A model generated the notes under the pieces. The model ran no database searches. It was not told where the DNA came from and saw only the letters and a list, made by a program, of their open reading frames with translations. Of a DNA stretch of 42,904 bases, positions 33,030-39,426 are shown one piece after another. How positions within the stretch are numbered: position 1 is the stretch's first letter; each line of letters opens with the position of its first letter. The position numbers were made by a program, and so were the translations under genes. Source of the stretch: a virus; IMG/VR virus record IMGVR_UViG_3300032287_000447, positions 1 through 42,904 of that record; one strand, given 5' to 3'.

Positions 33030-33585
33030 TAGATACCATAAATTTGATTTCGCCTCCTGTAAAAACATCATACTTGGATGCCACCTTTAATGCCACGCGT
33101 ATGTAATTTTTTGCTCTGGTAATTGATTCAGATTGGTTTGCCTTCAACGCCTCCAATGCACCTAAAGCAAATCTTTCGCCTGACCCTGCAACATATAAAT
33201 TGTTGGTCGTTCTTTCCCACCCATAATCTTCGTCAATTCTATAGATAAGACCACGCACACAGACTATAAAAATGTTGTCTTGCAGTACAGAACCTTCGTC
33301 TTTTTTGTATTCATAGTCGGCGGCATCAAAACATTTGCGTATGGAAGGAATCAGGATACTGGTTACATACTTGTCCATATTGTCTATTTTTATGGCGGGG
33401 CTTACCCACGCATGTTCCAAAAGATTTATCCCGCGAACGGCACCAGCACCTGCGACTATTACCTCTCCGTTTTTAAAGATTTTGCCAGCAGGGATATCTA
33501 TTGCAAATCCATCTTCCCCTGATGATTGTGAATCTGCTCCTATTACCGCCCAACCGTTGCCTTCAATGGCGGCGATAGTGGTCAT
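33022..33585 (-). CDS. HslV/proteasome beta-like Ntn hydrolase
   Basis: The 187-aa protein begins M-TTIAAIEGNGWAVIGAD, matching the HslV/proteasome beta N-terminus, where Met is removed and Thr1 becomes the nucleophile. Counting from that Thr, Asp17 (GAD) is in place and a Lys lies at 34 (PAGKIF; Lys33 in HslV). The segments VIVAGAGAVRGINLLE and YVAGSGERFALGALEAL also match HslV (the GSGG...A region). It may degrade host or phage proteins or act on assembly. No HslU ATPase is visible here, so it may use a host ATPase or work alone. The leader is very short. Confidence 0.8.
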   Translation of the reverse strand: MTTIAAIEGNGWAVIGADSQSSGEDGFAIDIPAGKIFKNGEVIVAGAGAVRGINLLEHAWVSPAIKIDNMDKYVTSILIPSIRKCFDAADYEYKKDEGSVLQDNIFIVCVRGLIYRIDEDYGWERTTNNLYVAGSGERFALGALEALKANQSESITRAKNYIRVALKVASKYDVFTGGEIKFMVSNG

Positions 33586-33610
33586 ACCTTGATTCTACCC
33601 TAGACATGAG

Positions 33611-33641
33611 AAAACCCACCGGGAGGCAAATCGCGGTGGGT
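33611..33641 (-). terminator. Probable terminator between transglycosylase-like and HslV-like genes
   Basis: The minus strand reads ACCCACCG, loop of 12 bases, CGGTGGGT, then TTTTC: an 8-bp GC-rich stem with a short U tract. It lies 70-100 bases after the stop of the secreted transglycosylase-like gene and about 26 bases before the HslV-like start. A second weaker inverted repeat lies at about 33672-33700. Together they may separate two transcription units. Confidence 0.65.
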
Positions 33642-33709
33642 CTCTCTCGTTACCATCTTCTCCGGCTGGCAACGCTGTCGCTGGGAATCAGCCCTACGAC
33701 AAATCTATC

Positions 33710-34129
33710 TTAATACCAAGAGCGCTTATCCCAAAATCTTTTGGCTCCGCATGGAGTTCCATAACGCGACTTGATATAAATCAAACCTTTATTAACTTGT
33801 ACTCTAACGCTTGTGTCGGGGTCAAGTCCAAGTATTTGCGGGATACCACCCGCGTGTACTTTTACCCTCTTACCGCCTCTTACAACCGTTACAGCGTGTT
33901 TGTTCTTGGCGTCTGGGCGCCAATTTGACTCTTTAGTCCAAAGTTGTTCAAGGCATCCCCATTGACTTTGAGCCCAACCAAAAGAACCTAACTGATTCTT
34001 TGCGTGGAACTTTGCCGCCATTGGTGTCCTTGTGTCCACCATCTTAGGGCTTTGGGCTAAGGCTGGTGTTGCTAACAAAATCCCTACCGCGATTGCGGCT
34101 ACTGCTAGGAATCTTGCGCGAAACTTCAG
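33710..34129 (-). CDS. Secreted lytic-transglycosylase-like protein (CTG start)
   Basis: The frame becomes sensible only from a CTG at 34129, which overlaps the TGA of the gene before it (CTGA) with GGTGAGGA just upstream. From there the protein begins (M)KFRARFLAVAAIAVGI then LLATPALAQ, a complete signal peptide with cleavage after ALA. The only other start visible, TTG 34078, would remove most of the signal. The mature part has W..LW.KESNWRPDA (likely catalytic Glu) and GGIPQILG...YIKSRYGTP, which resembles SLT/aggregation-promoting-factor domains. It probably cuts peptidoglycan outside the membrane. Confidence 0.7.
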   Translation of the reverse strand: MKFRARFLAVAAIAVGILLATPALAQSPKMVDTRTPMAAKFHAKNQLGSFGWAQSQWGCLEQLWTKESNWRPDAKNKHAVTVVRGGKRVKVHAGGIPQILGLDPDTSVRVQVNKGLIYIKSRYGTPCGAKRFWDKRSWY

Positions 34130-34302
34130 TCCTCACCTTTCTCCGTTTCCTTTACGCCTAACATGATTCCTCCCATTTGATTAGATTCAGCATCGCTGTC
34201 TCCTTTCGCTATTGGTTTTTTGCATGCGGGACATTCCAACCATGAAGTCATAATCCACATTCCACAACCTGTGCAATGGTCTACATCTTCTACGGTTGCC
34301 AT
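34126..34302 (-). CDS. Small zinc-ribbon protein, 58 aa
   Basis: ATG 34302 lies inside the 3' end of the kinase gene (13-base overlap). The 58-aa product has HCTGCGMW and ECPACKKP, a CxxC...CxxC ribbon, followed by an acidic, flexible tail with a GGIM segment. It ends at TGA 34126-34128, which overlaps the CTG start of the next gene. The coupled reading frames on both sides support it. The function is unknown. Confidence 0.7.
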   Translation of the reverse strand: MATVEDVDHCTGCGMWIMTSWLECPACKKPIAKGDSDAESNQMGGIMLGVKETEKGED

Positions 34303-34820
34303 ATTTTGGCTACCTCGTCTCGCAAGTCCTCTATTGTGCCATTGTTAGATACATATTGGTCAAATGACCACGCGTCCATGTCGGTTTCTGAACGGTGCAA
34401 ATTAACTGGTGCATTTTTGTCAATACGGCTTATGCGCCAAATTTGTCCACCGCGCCACTTAATTTCCTCAGCCTCGTTCCTAAATCTTACATCTGGTATA
34501 ACTACCTTATCCGTTTTGGCTGTGTTATGTAAGGTAAGTTCCACCCAGATTTGTGGGTCAATTAACTCACGCCCTACTTCGGTTCCCATTACTTGTAAGA
34601 TACGGCGAACTTCTGGAACTTGTTTAGCAATATCCCAGCCTTCCAAATCAACCACATGGGCTAACCGTAATCCTTCCAGCGTGACAATTGGATTTAGGCG
34701 GTAGCAAGCGTTGCGAATAATGTCGGCAAATCCAATACGCGAGTATCCGTATTCTTCTACCAAGATTTGTGCAACAGTATCTTTACCTACCTGCGCATAA
34801 CCACTAAGTCCAATAATCAC
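34290..34820 (-). CDS. Deoxynucleoside monophosphate kinase-like protein
   Basis: The 176-aa protein has a P-loop GYAQVGKDT (residues 7-15), then FADIIRNACYRLNP (dNMP-kinase-like LID/nucleotide region), QVMGTEVGREL, and VVIPDVRFRNEAE. This pattern fits phage dNMP kinases (T4 gp1-type). It would convert dNMPs to dNDPs, and in phages with modified DNA it can accept unusual bases. It starts at GTG 34820, sharing a base with the stop of the 42-aa gene. Confidence 0.8.
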   Translation of the reverse strand: MIIGLSGYAQVGKDTVAQILVEEYGYSRIGFADIIRNACYRLNPIVTLEGLRLAHVVDLEGWDIAKQVPEVRRILQVMGTEVGRELIDPQIWVELTLHNTAKTDKVVIPDVRFRNEAEEIKWRGGQIWRISRIDKNAPVNLHRSETDMDAWSFDQYVSNNGTIEDLRDEVAKIWQP

Positions 34821-34948
34821 TAGAACTCTACCCCCACATACCAGAAGCCTAAATCAAGTTGTATGCCGTACTTGGAAATATCAAATCCAATTCCAAAACC
34901 TGTTTTGCGCCCACGCGCATACCAAAAAGTACCAATTTTCTTTTCCAT
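34820..34948 (-). CDS. Small aromatic hypothetical protein, 42 aa
   Basis: ATG 34948 follows GGAGGGTAATT. The 42-aa protein reads KIGTFWYARGRKTGFG...DLGFWYVGVEF. It is rich in Trp, Tyr, Phe and Gly and looks like a small beta hairpin protein. A very similar pattern (FWYARG...LGFWY) recurs in other phages to my recollection, without assigned function. Its stop overlaps the kinase start. Confidence 0.65.
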   Translation of the reverse strand: MEKKIGTFWYARGRKTGFGIGFDISKYGIQLDLGFWYVGVEF

Positions 34949-34950
34949 AA

Positions 34951-35124
34951 TTACCCTCCATTTTTATAGAAGCCAGTACCTTTGAAATGCGCTGGCGTTG
35001 GTGAAAATACCTTTGACATATTGTTGCCGCATAAAGGACAAGATGGGATAGTTCCATCATGGAATCCTTGTTGTATCTCTATCATTGTCTTATCGCTATC
35101 ACAACGAAATTCATAAGTCGGCAT
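34951..35124 (-). CDS. FmdB-type zinc-ribbon protein, 57 aa
   Basis: I chose ATG 35124, which overlaps the stop of the winged-helix gene (TAATG). The 57-aa protein opens PTYEFRCDSD and has IPSCPLCGNNMSKVFSP, the FmdB/zinc-ribbon regulator pattern, although the first CxxC is reduced to one Cys. It then has an AHFKGTGFY tail, as in bacterial FmdB proteins. It is probably a small nucleic-acid or protein-interaction module. Confidence 0.75.
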   Translation of the reverse strand: MPTYEFRCDSDKTMIEIQQGFHDGTIPSCPLCGNNMSKVFSPTPAHFKGTGFYKNGG

Positions 35125-35438
35125 TAGAATAACTGCCCTTCGTATTCGTATGTGACCCAAATGATGCAGTCGTTGCCACCAGCATTTTTGCGAGTGCGGT
35201 TGGAATCCACCAGCAGACCATCCTTTTCTAATGTCTTACGAGTAGGGCGAATGGTATCCCCTGACTTATTAAAATGTTCCTGCATTTCTTGGTCTGTTGC
35301 GCCTTCTGCTCCACGACTGGATACAAATGTGAAGATATTTCTACGCCATGACCCTGACTTTAAAAAAAAGGCATCTGCGGCGGCTTGCGAGTTCTTATGC
35401 TTGCCATGTATTACAGCGTTGCGGTCAATCAGACTCAT
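35124..35438 (-). CDS. Winged-helix DNA-binding protein, 104 aa
   Basis: The 104-aa protein has a winged-helix pattern: RRNIFTFVSSRGAEGATDQE, then SGDTIRPTRKTLEKDGLLVD (recognition helix), then SNRTRKNAGGNDCIIWV (wing). It is likely a transcription regulator or a helicase-loader-like DNA binder. It overlaps the upstream gene by 14 bases. Confidence 0.7.
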   Translation of the reverse strand: MSLIDRNAVIHGKHKNSQAAADAFFLKSGSWRRNIFTFVSSRGAEGATDQEMQEHFNKSGDTIRPTRKTLEKDGLLVDSNRTRKNAGGNDCIIWVTYEYEGQLF

Positions 35439-35691
35439 GTTTCGCTCCTAACGCTACATTGGCGCAAATATCCTGAACGGCTAGTAGTGCATTTTCTAGT
35501 CCATTCTTCATAACTCGCTTGCGGTCGCTTGTAAAATCCACCGCGCAAATTTCATCGTAGATACGCCCACGAATCTGTGCTTCTAAAATATGCACCATAA
35601 CCTTAACCGTATCTTGACCTTCTGGTGTGTCCAGAATTAGTTGCCCATCTTTAATTTTCCAATGGTTATCTTTGCAAATAATCTTCATCAT
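35425..35691 (-). CDS. Hypothetical protein, 88 aa
   Basis: The start is ATG 35691 or the adjacent ATG 35688; GGGGG lies 3 and 6 bases before them. The protein begins KIICKDNHWKIKDGQL, then has helices (QDTVKVMVHILEAQIRG, LENALLAVQDICANVALG). I do not recognise a family. It overlaps the upstream membrane micro-ORF by 26 bases and the winged-helix gene by 14. Confidence 0.65.
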   Translation of the reverse strand: MMKIICKDNHWKIKDGQLILDTPEGQDTVKVMVHILEAQIRGRIYDEICAVDFTSDRKRVMKNGLENALLAVQDICANVALGAKHESD

Positions 35692-35776
35692 ATGCCCCCT
35701 TCTCCATGCTAAACATACCAAACAAAATGGCTGGTGTGATGCAAGTTACTGCAACGATTATGATAATTCCTAACAT
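35666..35776 (-). CDS. Membrane micro-ORF, 36 aa
   Basis: The ATG at 35776 overlaps the stop of the 55-aa gene (TAATG). The product is a single hydrophobic segment (LGIIIIVAVTCITPAILF) followed by an acidic tail, so it is a probable one-pass membrane peptide. It overlaps the next gene by 26 bases. Small membrane proteins in early phage regions often act on host processes; the target is unknown. Confidence 0.55.
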   Translation of the reverse strand: MLGIIIIVAVTCITPAILFGMFSMEKGAYDEDYLQR

Positions 35777-35943
35777 TATGCCACCACCAGTTCAATGTCA
35801 TGCCATATCCATTCGCTGTCACCTTTGATTACCTGCATAGCCAGTTTTTGCTTGACCGCATAGTTATTGGCTTCTTCGCGTGTAGCAAATTCGGCAACAT
35901 CTTCGATAAGAGTTTGATGTACCGTGATTTTATATTGCGCCAT
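35776..35943 (-). CDS. Small hypothetical protein, 55 aa
   Basis: ATG 35943 follows immediately on the stop of no longer gene but lies 1 base below the stop region of the gene at 35944-36198. The 55-aa product has an alpha/beta pattern: YKITVHQTLIEDVAEFATREEA, then a helix and WIWHDIELVV. It looks like a small compact domain with strand-helix-strand. No family is recognised. It ends with a TAATG overlap with the membrane micro-ORF. Confidence 0.65.
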   Translation of the reverse strand: MAQYKITVHQTLIEDVAEFATREEANNYAVKQKLAMQVIKGDSEWIWHDIELVVA

Positions 35944-36198
35944 TTATGCCACCAATTCCTTCATCATGTCGTTAAGTTCTGGATAGTCCAATTTGTCTGA
36001 CATATATTCCACAGCATCAGGGGTAACCATATTGGTCATATACATGCTAAGAATAAATCCAATGTATGGATTGTCCTTGTCTGGGTTGCACTTCATAAAA
36101 GCAACCGCCGCAAGATATAGCGGTTCCGTGTTGTTAATCCACAATGATACATTCCATGTATCGTAGTTCTTCCAACCTTCGTAAGTTGTGTCGCTCAT
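35944..36198 (-). CDS. Conserved phage protein (DUF7249-like), 84 aa
   Basis: The 84-aa protein has WKNYDTWNVSLWINNTEPLY, the N-Y-(D/E)-T-W-N-V-x-L-W-I pattern of a family found in many phages and some bacterial mobile regions. The C-terminal half is helical (PDAVEYMSDKLDYPELNDMM). The family has no settled function to my knowledge. It shares one base with the gene before (36198). Confidence 0.75.
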   Translation of the reverse strand: MSDTTYEGWKNYDTWNVSLWINNTEPLYLAAVAFMKCNPDKDNPYIGFILSMYMTNMVTPDAVEYMSDKLDYPELNDMMKELVA

Positions 36199-36491
36199 TA
36201 TGCACCTACCAATTCAAAGCCAGTTTCCGCAACTGTGTAAGTTGCATCATTAATTCTGATTGAATCACCGATTGAAAGTGCGGTGTGTGTGCGAGTTGGT
36301 GAAAGAAGTGGTTCGATAATGTTCCAGAGATTTCCGCTATATAGATTTGTTTGCTGATATACAACATTGAAGAATTGATTGCGGTTTTCATCTGTGATAT
36401 CGAATTCGGTTTCAAATTCAACTGATGAGATAAAACGATTGCGCTCTGGCTTGTTACCAAAAGCCTTCCAAGTGATTTCGACTGTTGCCAT
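36198..36491 (-). CDS. Hypothetical protein, 97 aa, first gene after leader P2
   Basis: I chose ATG 36491, which follows AGGAGG by 6 bases; the longer frame runs through the promoter. The 97-aa protein begins ATVEITWKAFGNKPER and has alternating strands (FISSVEFETEFDIT) and a helix around NLWNIIEPLL. No family is recognised. It is the first gene of the P2 transcript, so it should be expressed strongly and early. Confidence 0.75.
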   Translation of the reverse strand: MATVEITWKAFGNKPERNRFISSVEFETEFDITDENRNQFFNVVYQQTNLYSGNLWNIIEPLLSPTRTHTALSIGDSIRINDATYTVAETGFELVGA

Positions 36492-36497
36492 TTTTTG

Positions 36498-36565
36498 CCT
36501 CCTGTTTAGTACCACCCCTGATTGGGTGATAGGTATAACTATATATTGAATTGTAAGAAAGTAAA
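36498..36565 (-). promoter_or_regulatory. Promoter plus 5' hairpin leader cassette P2
   Basis: On the minus strand: -35 TTTACT (36565-36560), 16-bp spacer, -10 TATAGT (36543-36538), hairpin CACCC-AATCAG-GGGTG (36528-36513), SD AGGAGG (36503-36498), ATG 36491. The outer hairpin pair is C-G, where others have A-T or T-A, a covariation. The predicted start of transcription lies 2-4 bases before the hairpin. Confidence 0.8.
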
Positions 36566-36567
36566 CC

Positions 36568-36933
36568 TTATCCTTCGATAATTTGGAAATATGAGCGGTA
36601 TGAATCCTCTGTGACCTTGTACTGAACATTGTTTTTAAGAGCCCAAAGTTCCAACTTCAACATAAAGTTTTGCTTTGCCATGGTATAGATTGCTTGGTTA
36701 ATGTAATCGTTGAGACGAACAGAAGGTGCATCGCTTATGATTTCGATGCGAGTTAAATCTCCAAAACCATAATTCTTTGGAGTAGCCTTGATTCCGTATC
36801 CGTTGCGGCGGTATTGATTATCTTCGTTGTAGTAAGTAACGCCAATTTCCTGTGCAATTTTTTGTACTGATTGCCATGTCATAATCTTCATGCCAGTTGT
36901 GTTTGAGTTGCGTGTTGTTGTTGCTGTTGTCAT
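36568..36933 (-). CDS. Hypothetical protein, 121 aa, after leader P3
   Basis: ATG 36933 lies 6 bases after GGAGG. The 121-aa protein has a Thr-rich start, the helix WQSVQKIAQEIGVTYYN, a Gly/Tyr-rich segment (GYGIKATPKNYGFGD), and a C-terminal segment NNVQYKVTEDSYRSYF. No family is recognised. It is alone in the P3 unit, and its 3' end is directly followed by the P2 promoter. Confidence 0.75.
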   Translation of the reverse strand: MTTATTTRNSNTTGMKIMTWQSVQKIAQEIGVTYYNEDNQYRRNGYGIKATPKNYGFGDLTRIEIISDAPSVRLNDYINQAIYTMAKQNFMLKLELWALKNNVQYKVTEDSYRSYFQIIEG

Positions 36934-36939
36934 TTGGTG

Positions 36940-37005
36940 CCTCCTTGTTGGTAACCCCTGATTGGGTTATGGTGCAATTCTAAAACGACAACAGGGAAAA
37001 GTAAA
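36940..37005 (-). promoter_or_regulatory. Promoter plus 5' hairpin leader cassette P3
   Basis: On the minus strand: -35 TTTACT (37005-37000), 17-bp spacer, -10 TAGAAT (36982-36977), hairpin TAACCC-AATCAG-GGGTTA (36969-36952, six pairs), GGAGG (36944-36940), ATG 36933. Tandem GTTATC/GTTACC sites lie upstream at 37024-37040. It follows the rusA stop. Confidence 0.8.
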
Positions 37006-37023
37006 CATCTACGGCAGATTTTT

Positions 37024-37040
37024 GGTAACTTTTTGATAAC
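37024..37040 (-). promoter_or_regulatory. Tandem GTTATC/GTTACC sites upstream of P3
   Basis: On the minus strand GTTATC (37040-37035) and GTTACC (37029-37024) are spaced exactly 11 bp, 18 bases upstream of the P3 -35 box. The pair resembles GTTATC/GTTATC upstream of P6 and GTTAAC/GTTAAC upstream of P1. Regulator binding is inferred. Confidence 0.5.
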
Positions 37041-37042
37041 TT

Positions 37043-37465
37043 TTAGAGGTCGTCAAAACCGCCTGTCAATTCAATGGATACCCCTTGTGGCGACCCGTAC
37101 TCCTTAGTAGCGTTGATGCTGACCACCTGACTGTCATCCACATAAGCAACCCCTGTGAGGGCATCCAGTATGGAGCGTATTTGTTTGTCAAGGTCTGGTG
37201 GTACGGTTGGCAACCGCCTAGATACGGTTCTCGGTCGGTCATATCGGAATCGCATGGTTACTATGATTGGTCCGTCTATCGGCGTACAACCCGCCTTAGC
37301 CGCCGCCACCGCCACCAACTTGCGCCATGCCATAAGGTCGGCAGATTTATTGTGGACTATGCGGTTATTAAATGCACGCATAGAACCCTGCTGGATAGGT
37401 TTGCCTTCTACTTTGAAGGCAATTGTCAAATCTCTAGACTTACCGTCTCGCCCTGTAGTAGACAC
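37043..37465 (-). CDS. rusA: RusA-like Holliday junction resolvase
   Basis: The 140-aa protein has the RusA pattern: FKVEGKPIQQGSMRAF near residue 17, then the catalytic acidic residues D91-x-D93-K94 (PPDLDKQIRSILDAL), D101 and D110-D111 (VAYVDDSQVV). It resolves branched DNA before packaging. It starts at GTG 37465, overlapping the upstream gene by 40 bases. The nearby annealing protein, Cas4-like nuclease and SSB make up the rest of the recombination set. Confidence 0.88.
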   Translation of the reverse strand: MSTTGRDGKSRDLTIAFKVEGKPIQQGSMRAFNNRIVHNKSADLMAWRKLVAVAAAKAGCTPIDGPIIVTMRFRYDRPRTVSRRLPTVPPDLDKQIRSILDALTGVAYVDDSQVVSINATKEYGSPQGVSIELTGGFDDL

Positions 37466-37617
37466 TTTCTAACCTTACTACCAGTTGCATCATGAAGTTG
37501 CATCTCGTAGCCATAGCCTTCGGGTTCTGTATAGTCCACGACAAACCGATTGTTGTTGATGACCACAGTATCGCCAGCCTGAACCGCGCCTACATCTATA
37601 TGTCTCAGAACACTCAT
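37426..37617 (-). CDS. Small beta-rich hypothetical protein, 63 aa
   Basis: ATG 37617 follows AGGAGG by 6 bases. The 63-aa product (VGAVQAGDTVVINNNRFVVDY then YEMQLHDATG) looks like a small beta barrel such as an SH3/Hint-like module. I recognise no family. It is translated into rusA with a 40-base overlap. Confidence 0.65.
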   Translation of the reverse strand: MSVLRHIDVGAVQAGDTVVINNNRFVVDYTEPEGYGYEMQLHDATGSKVRKCLLQGETVSLEI

Positions 37618-37713
37618 TTGTTCCTCCTATAGTCTTACAGAATACATTACTTACCAGTAATACGCCTTACAGGGCGGAATTAGCGGCTCGGCGTGTCGTT
37701 GGGTGTAATAACC
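37618..37713. other. Short intergenic stretch with two small inverted repeats
   Basis: ATTAC-TTACCA-GTAAT (37646-37661) and CGCC-TTACAG-GGCG (37663-37676) are small hairpins between two minus-strand genes. No U tract follows, and no cassette of the P1-P6 type is present. They may be weak attenuators or operators; I see no other feature here. Confidence 0.45.
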
Positions 37714-38079
37714 CTACCCCTCATCTGTTTGTGTCTCTATCGGCGTTGTACGGGGTCGGTTCAAAGCCTCACGGACATATTGAGGCATTGGTATTGCGAA
37801 GGGGTTTTCGTATTCTTGCGGGTCAAATACAGGCGGAATGTTGGTTGGTTTTTCCGCAGGTGTCTTTAGTTTTTTTGCCGCCATCAACAATGTTGCCCGC
37901 GATAAAGGCATCCCATCTAATGCAACGGACTCAACAAGCGGCAGAACTTTCTCAAAAGTTGTTTCTTTTAGAATTGACTGCAACTGACCAGCCATTTGTC
38001 CCCGCGCTGGCGCAATATCCCCTGTGTAGTTTCTAAAATACACTTTGATAAGTTCTGCCACCTGTTGGTTAATACTCAT
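37714..38079 (-). CDS. Hypothetical protein, 121 aa (DNA-replication region)
   Basis: The 121-aa protein is helical in its first 75 residues (QQVAELIKVYFRNYTGDIAP, LQSILKETTFEKVLPLVESV), with a Pro-rich, flexible C-terminus (PPVFDPQEYENPF, MPQYVREALNRPRTTP). Its form recalls replisome-organiser or helicase-loader accessory proteins, but no motif proves it. The ATG at 38079 overlaps the WhiB stop (ATGA). Confidence 0.6.
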   Translation of the reverse strand: MSINQQVAELIKVYFRNYTGDIAPARGQMAGQLQSILKETTFEKVLPLVESVALDGMPLSRATLLMAAKKLKTPAEKPTNIPPVFDPQEYENPFAIPMPQYVREALNRPRTTPIETQTDEG

Positions 38080-38444
38080 TTGTTAAAAGTAAAGTCCCTC
38101 TCTACAGATAAGACGGTCTGCACTAAACTAGAAATCCTTACACTTATTTGTGCAAGGTCTCTGCGTAACCAGCCTATGACCCTAGTATCAAATTTACCTG
38201 CATAGATATGTCTGCGTTCATCTTCCGATAAGCCGCCCCAGAATCCGTAAGGTTCATATGATGTGGCTACCTTCAAACAATCTATTTGTATTGGACAAGC
38301 AAAACACATTCTGCGCAGATGATTGTAATTTAATCCTTCTGCCAGCAAATCGGTACGCGCAGTATAAAAAAGGTCGGTATCCAACCCTCTGCATGATGCC
38401 CTTTGCCATTCTACTTTGTCTCTGTTGATTACTTCCCTGTGCAT
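38076..38444 (-). CDS. whiB: WhiB-family Fe-S transcription regulator
   Basis: The 122-aa protein has the four cysteines of WhiB: C18 and C47-x2-C50-x5-C56, followed by the turn motif G67-F68-W69-G70-G71, then a basic C-terminus with RRDLAQISVR. WhiB proteins carry a [4Fe-4S] cluster and regulate host transcription via the sigma factor. They occur only in Actinobacteria and their phages, which fixes the host group. The phage TM4 WhiB blocks host septation and superinfection, so a similar role is possible here. Confidence 0.9.
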   Translation of the reverse strand: MHREVINRDKVEWQRASCRGLDTDLFYTARTDLLAEGLNYNHLRRMCFACPIQIDCLKVATSYEPYGFWGGLSEDERRHIYAGKFDTRVIGWLRRDLAQISVRISSLVQTVLSVERDFTFNK

Positions 38445-39079
38445 CCATTAACCCCTGACGCATCATAGTATTCGCAGAAGTTACTGCAAAAGAATTTAGG
38501 GCGCTCGGGTTCTGGTGGATAAACAGTATTTTGTATGTCTTTAATCCATTGAATTCCCAGTAACGCTTTTTCGCGGTCATATGGTTCTGAATAAACTTTG
38601 ACATCTTTCTGCCAACCGTCACGCGGAATTGCAACCAAGCAAACTTCGTGAACCACATGTCCTGCTTCCTCTATGAGATATCCATAAAGTTGCACTTGCA
38701 TTTTTTGTTGTTCGTTAGGGAATTCTGCAAGTTTTTTCTTGGTGGTAGTTTTCCAATCCACCACCGTACCAGTTGATTTAATGAATAGGTCACAATGCCC
38801 ACGCAAATCAGGTGTGCGGAACCCTTGTTCAATTAAGAATTCCTCGCCAAATGGGTCAGCGTTTTTCATCGCCTCTGCGATAGTTGCATGAACGGCTGTG
38901 CCAATAATTGCCGCAAGCGATTCGGTATTTGGATTAGTCTTGGGAACTTGCCGCAGAATACTCCATGCTTGTCGCTTACACCCATAAACTGATGATGCAC
39001 CAAGTTCGGTCTGCTGTGACCTTTCCCGCGCATCATCATGTTCGTTTAGGGCTACCTTTAATAAGGATGCAATATCCAT
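38429..39079 (-). CDS. Cas4/RecB-like PD-(D/E)XK nuclease
   Basis: The 216-aa protein has an N-terminal Cys (SVYGCKRQAW), then H (GTAVHATIAEA), the acidic pair RGHCDLFI and TVVDWKTTTKKK (D-x-K core), QVQLYGYL (QxxxY), and C-terminal cysteines (FCSNFCEYYD...GC). These make up a Cas4/AddB-type iron-sulfur nuclease. In phages it works with annealing proteins to make ssDNA ends. The gene overlaps whiB by 16 bases. Confidence 0.85.
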   Translation of the reverse strand: MDIASLLKVALNEHDDARERSQQTELGASSVYGCKRQAWSILRQVPKTNPNTESLAAIIGTAVHATIAEAMKNADPFGEEFLIEQGFRTPDLRGHCDLFIKSTGTVVDWKTTTKKKLAEFPNEQQKMQVQLYGYLIEEAGHVVHEVCLVAIPRDGWQKDVKVYSEPYDREKALLGIQWIKDIQNTVYPPEPERPKFFCSNFCEYYDASGVNGCTGK

Positions 39080-39426
39080 TAAATCTCCATGCTTGCGCGT
39101 ACTGAGACTGAGATAGAGCGAGCAATATCTACCTGAGTGCGGATACGATTCGCATTTGCGCGAGCCGCTTTTACAGATGATTCCGCTATGGATAAGTTCA
39201 TATGTAGGTCTGCATTTTCAATTAATGCTTGGTCGTCTCGTTGAACGCTAGTCAATTTATGGTCAGGATGTGCAACTGCCATGCGTGAACGAGCCATAGA
39301 GATTTCAAGGCTTGCTTTTGCTGTGTGATATGTGTGTTCGCAAGCAACTAAATCTTGGTGCGCCTCGTCAATTTCTTTTGATAAATCCAACAGGCGCTTT
39401 TCGACCTGCATAGGTGTCAGACTCAT
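39079..39426 (-). CDS. Helical hypothetical protein of the recombination unit, 115 aa
   Basis: The 115-aa protein is mostly helical with heptad-like spacing (VEKRLLDLSKEIDEAHQDLV and SIAESSVKAARANANRIRT). It sits between the Cas4-like nuclease and the ERF-like annealing gene with overlapping ends, so it is probably a partner or accessory of those two. No family is recognised. Confidence 0.65.
   Translation of the reverse strand: MSLTPMQVEKRLLDLSKEIDEAHQDLVACEHTYHTAKASLEISMARSRMAVAHPDHKLTSVQRDDQALIENADLHMNLSIAESSVKAARANANRIRTQVDIARSISVSVRASMEI

Noticed and set aside
34078-34080. TTG 34078 as start of the transglycosylase-like gene
   Set aside because: It cuts into the hydrophobic core of an obvious signal peptide and has no SD; CTG 34129 is coupled and gives the complete signal.
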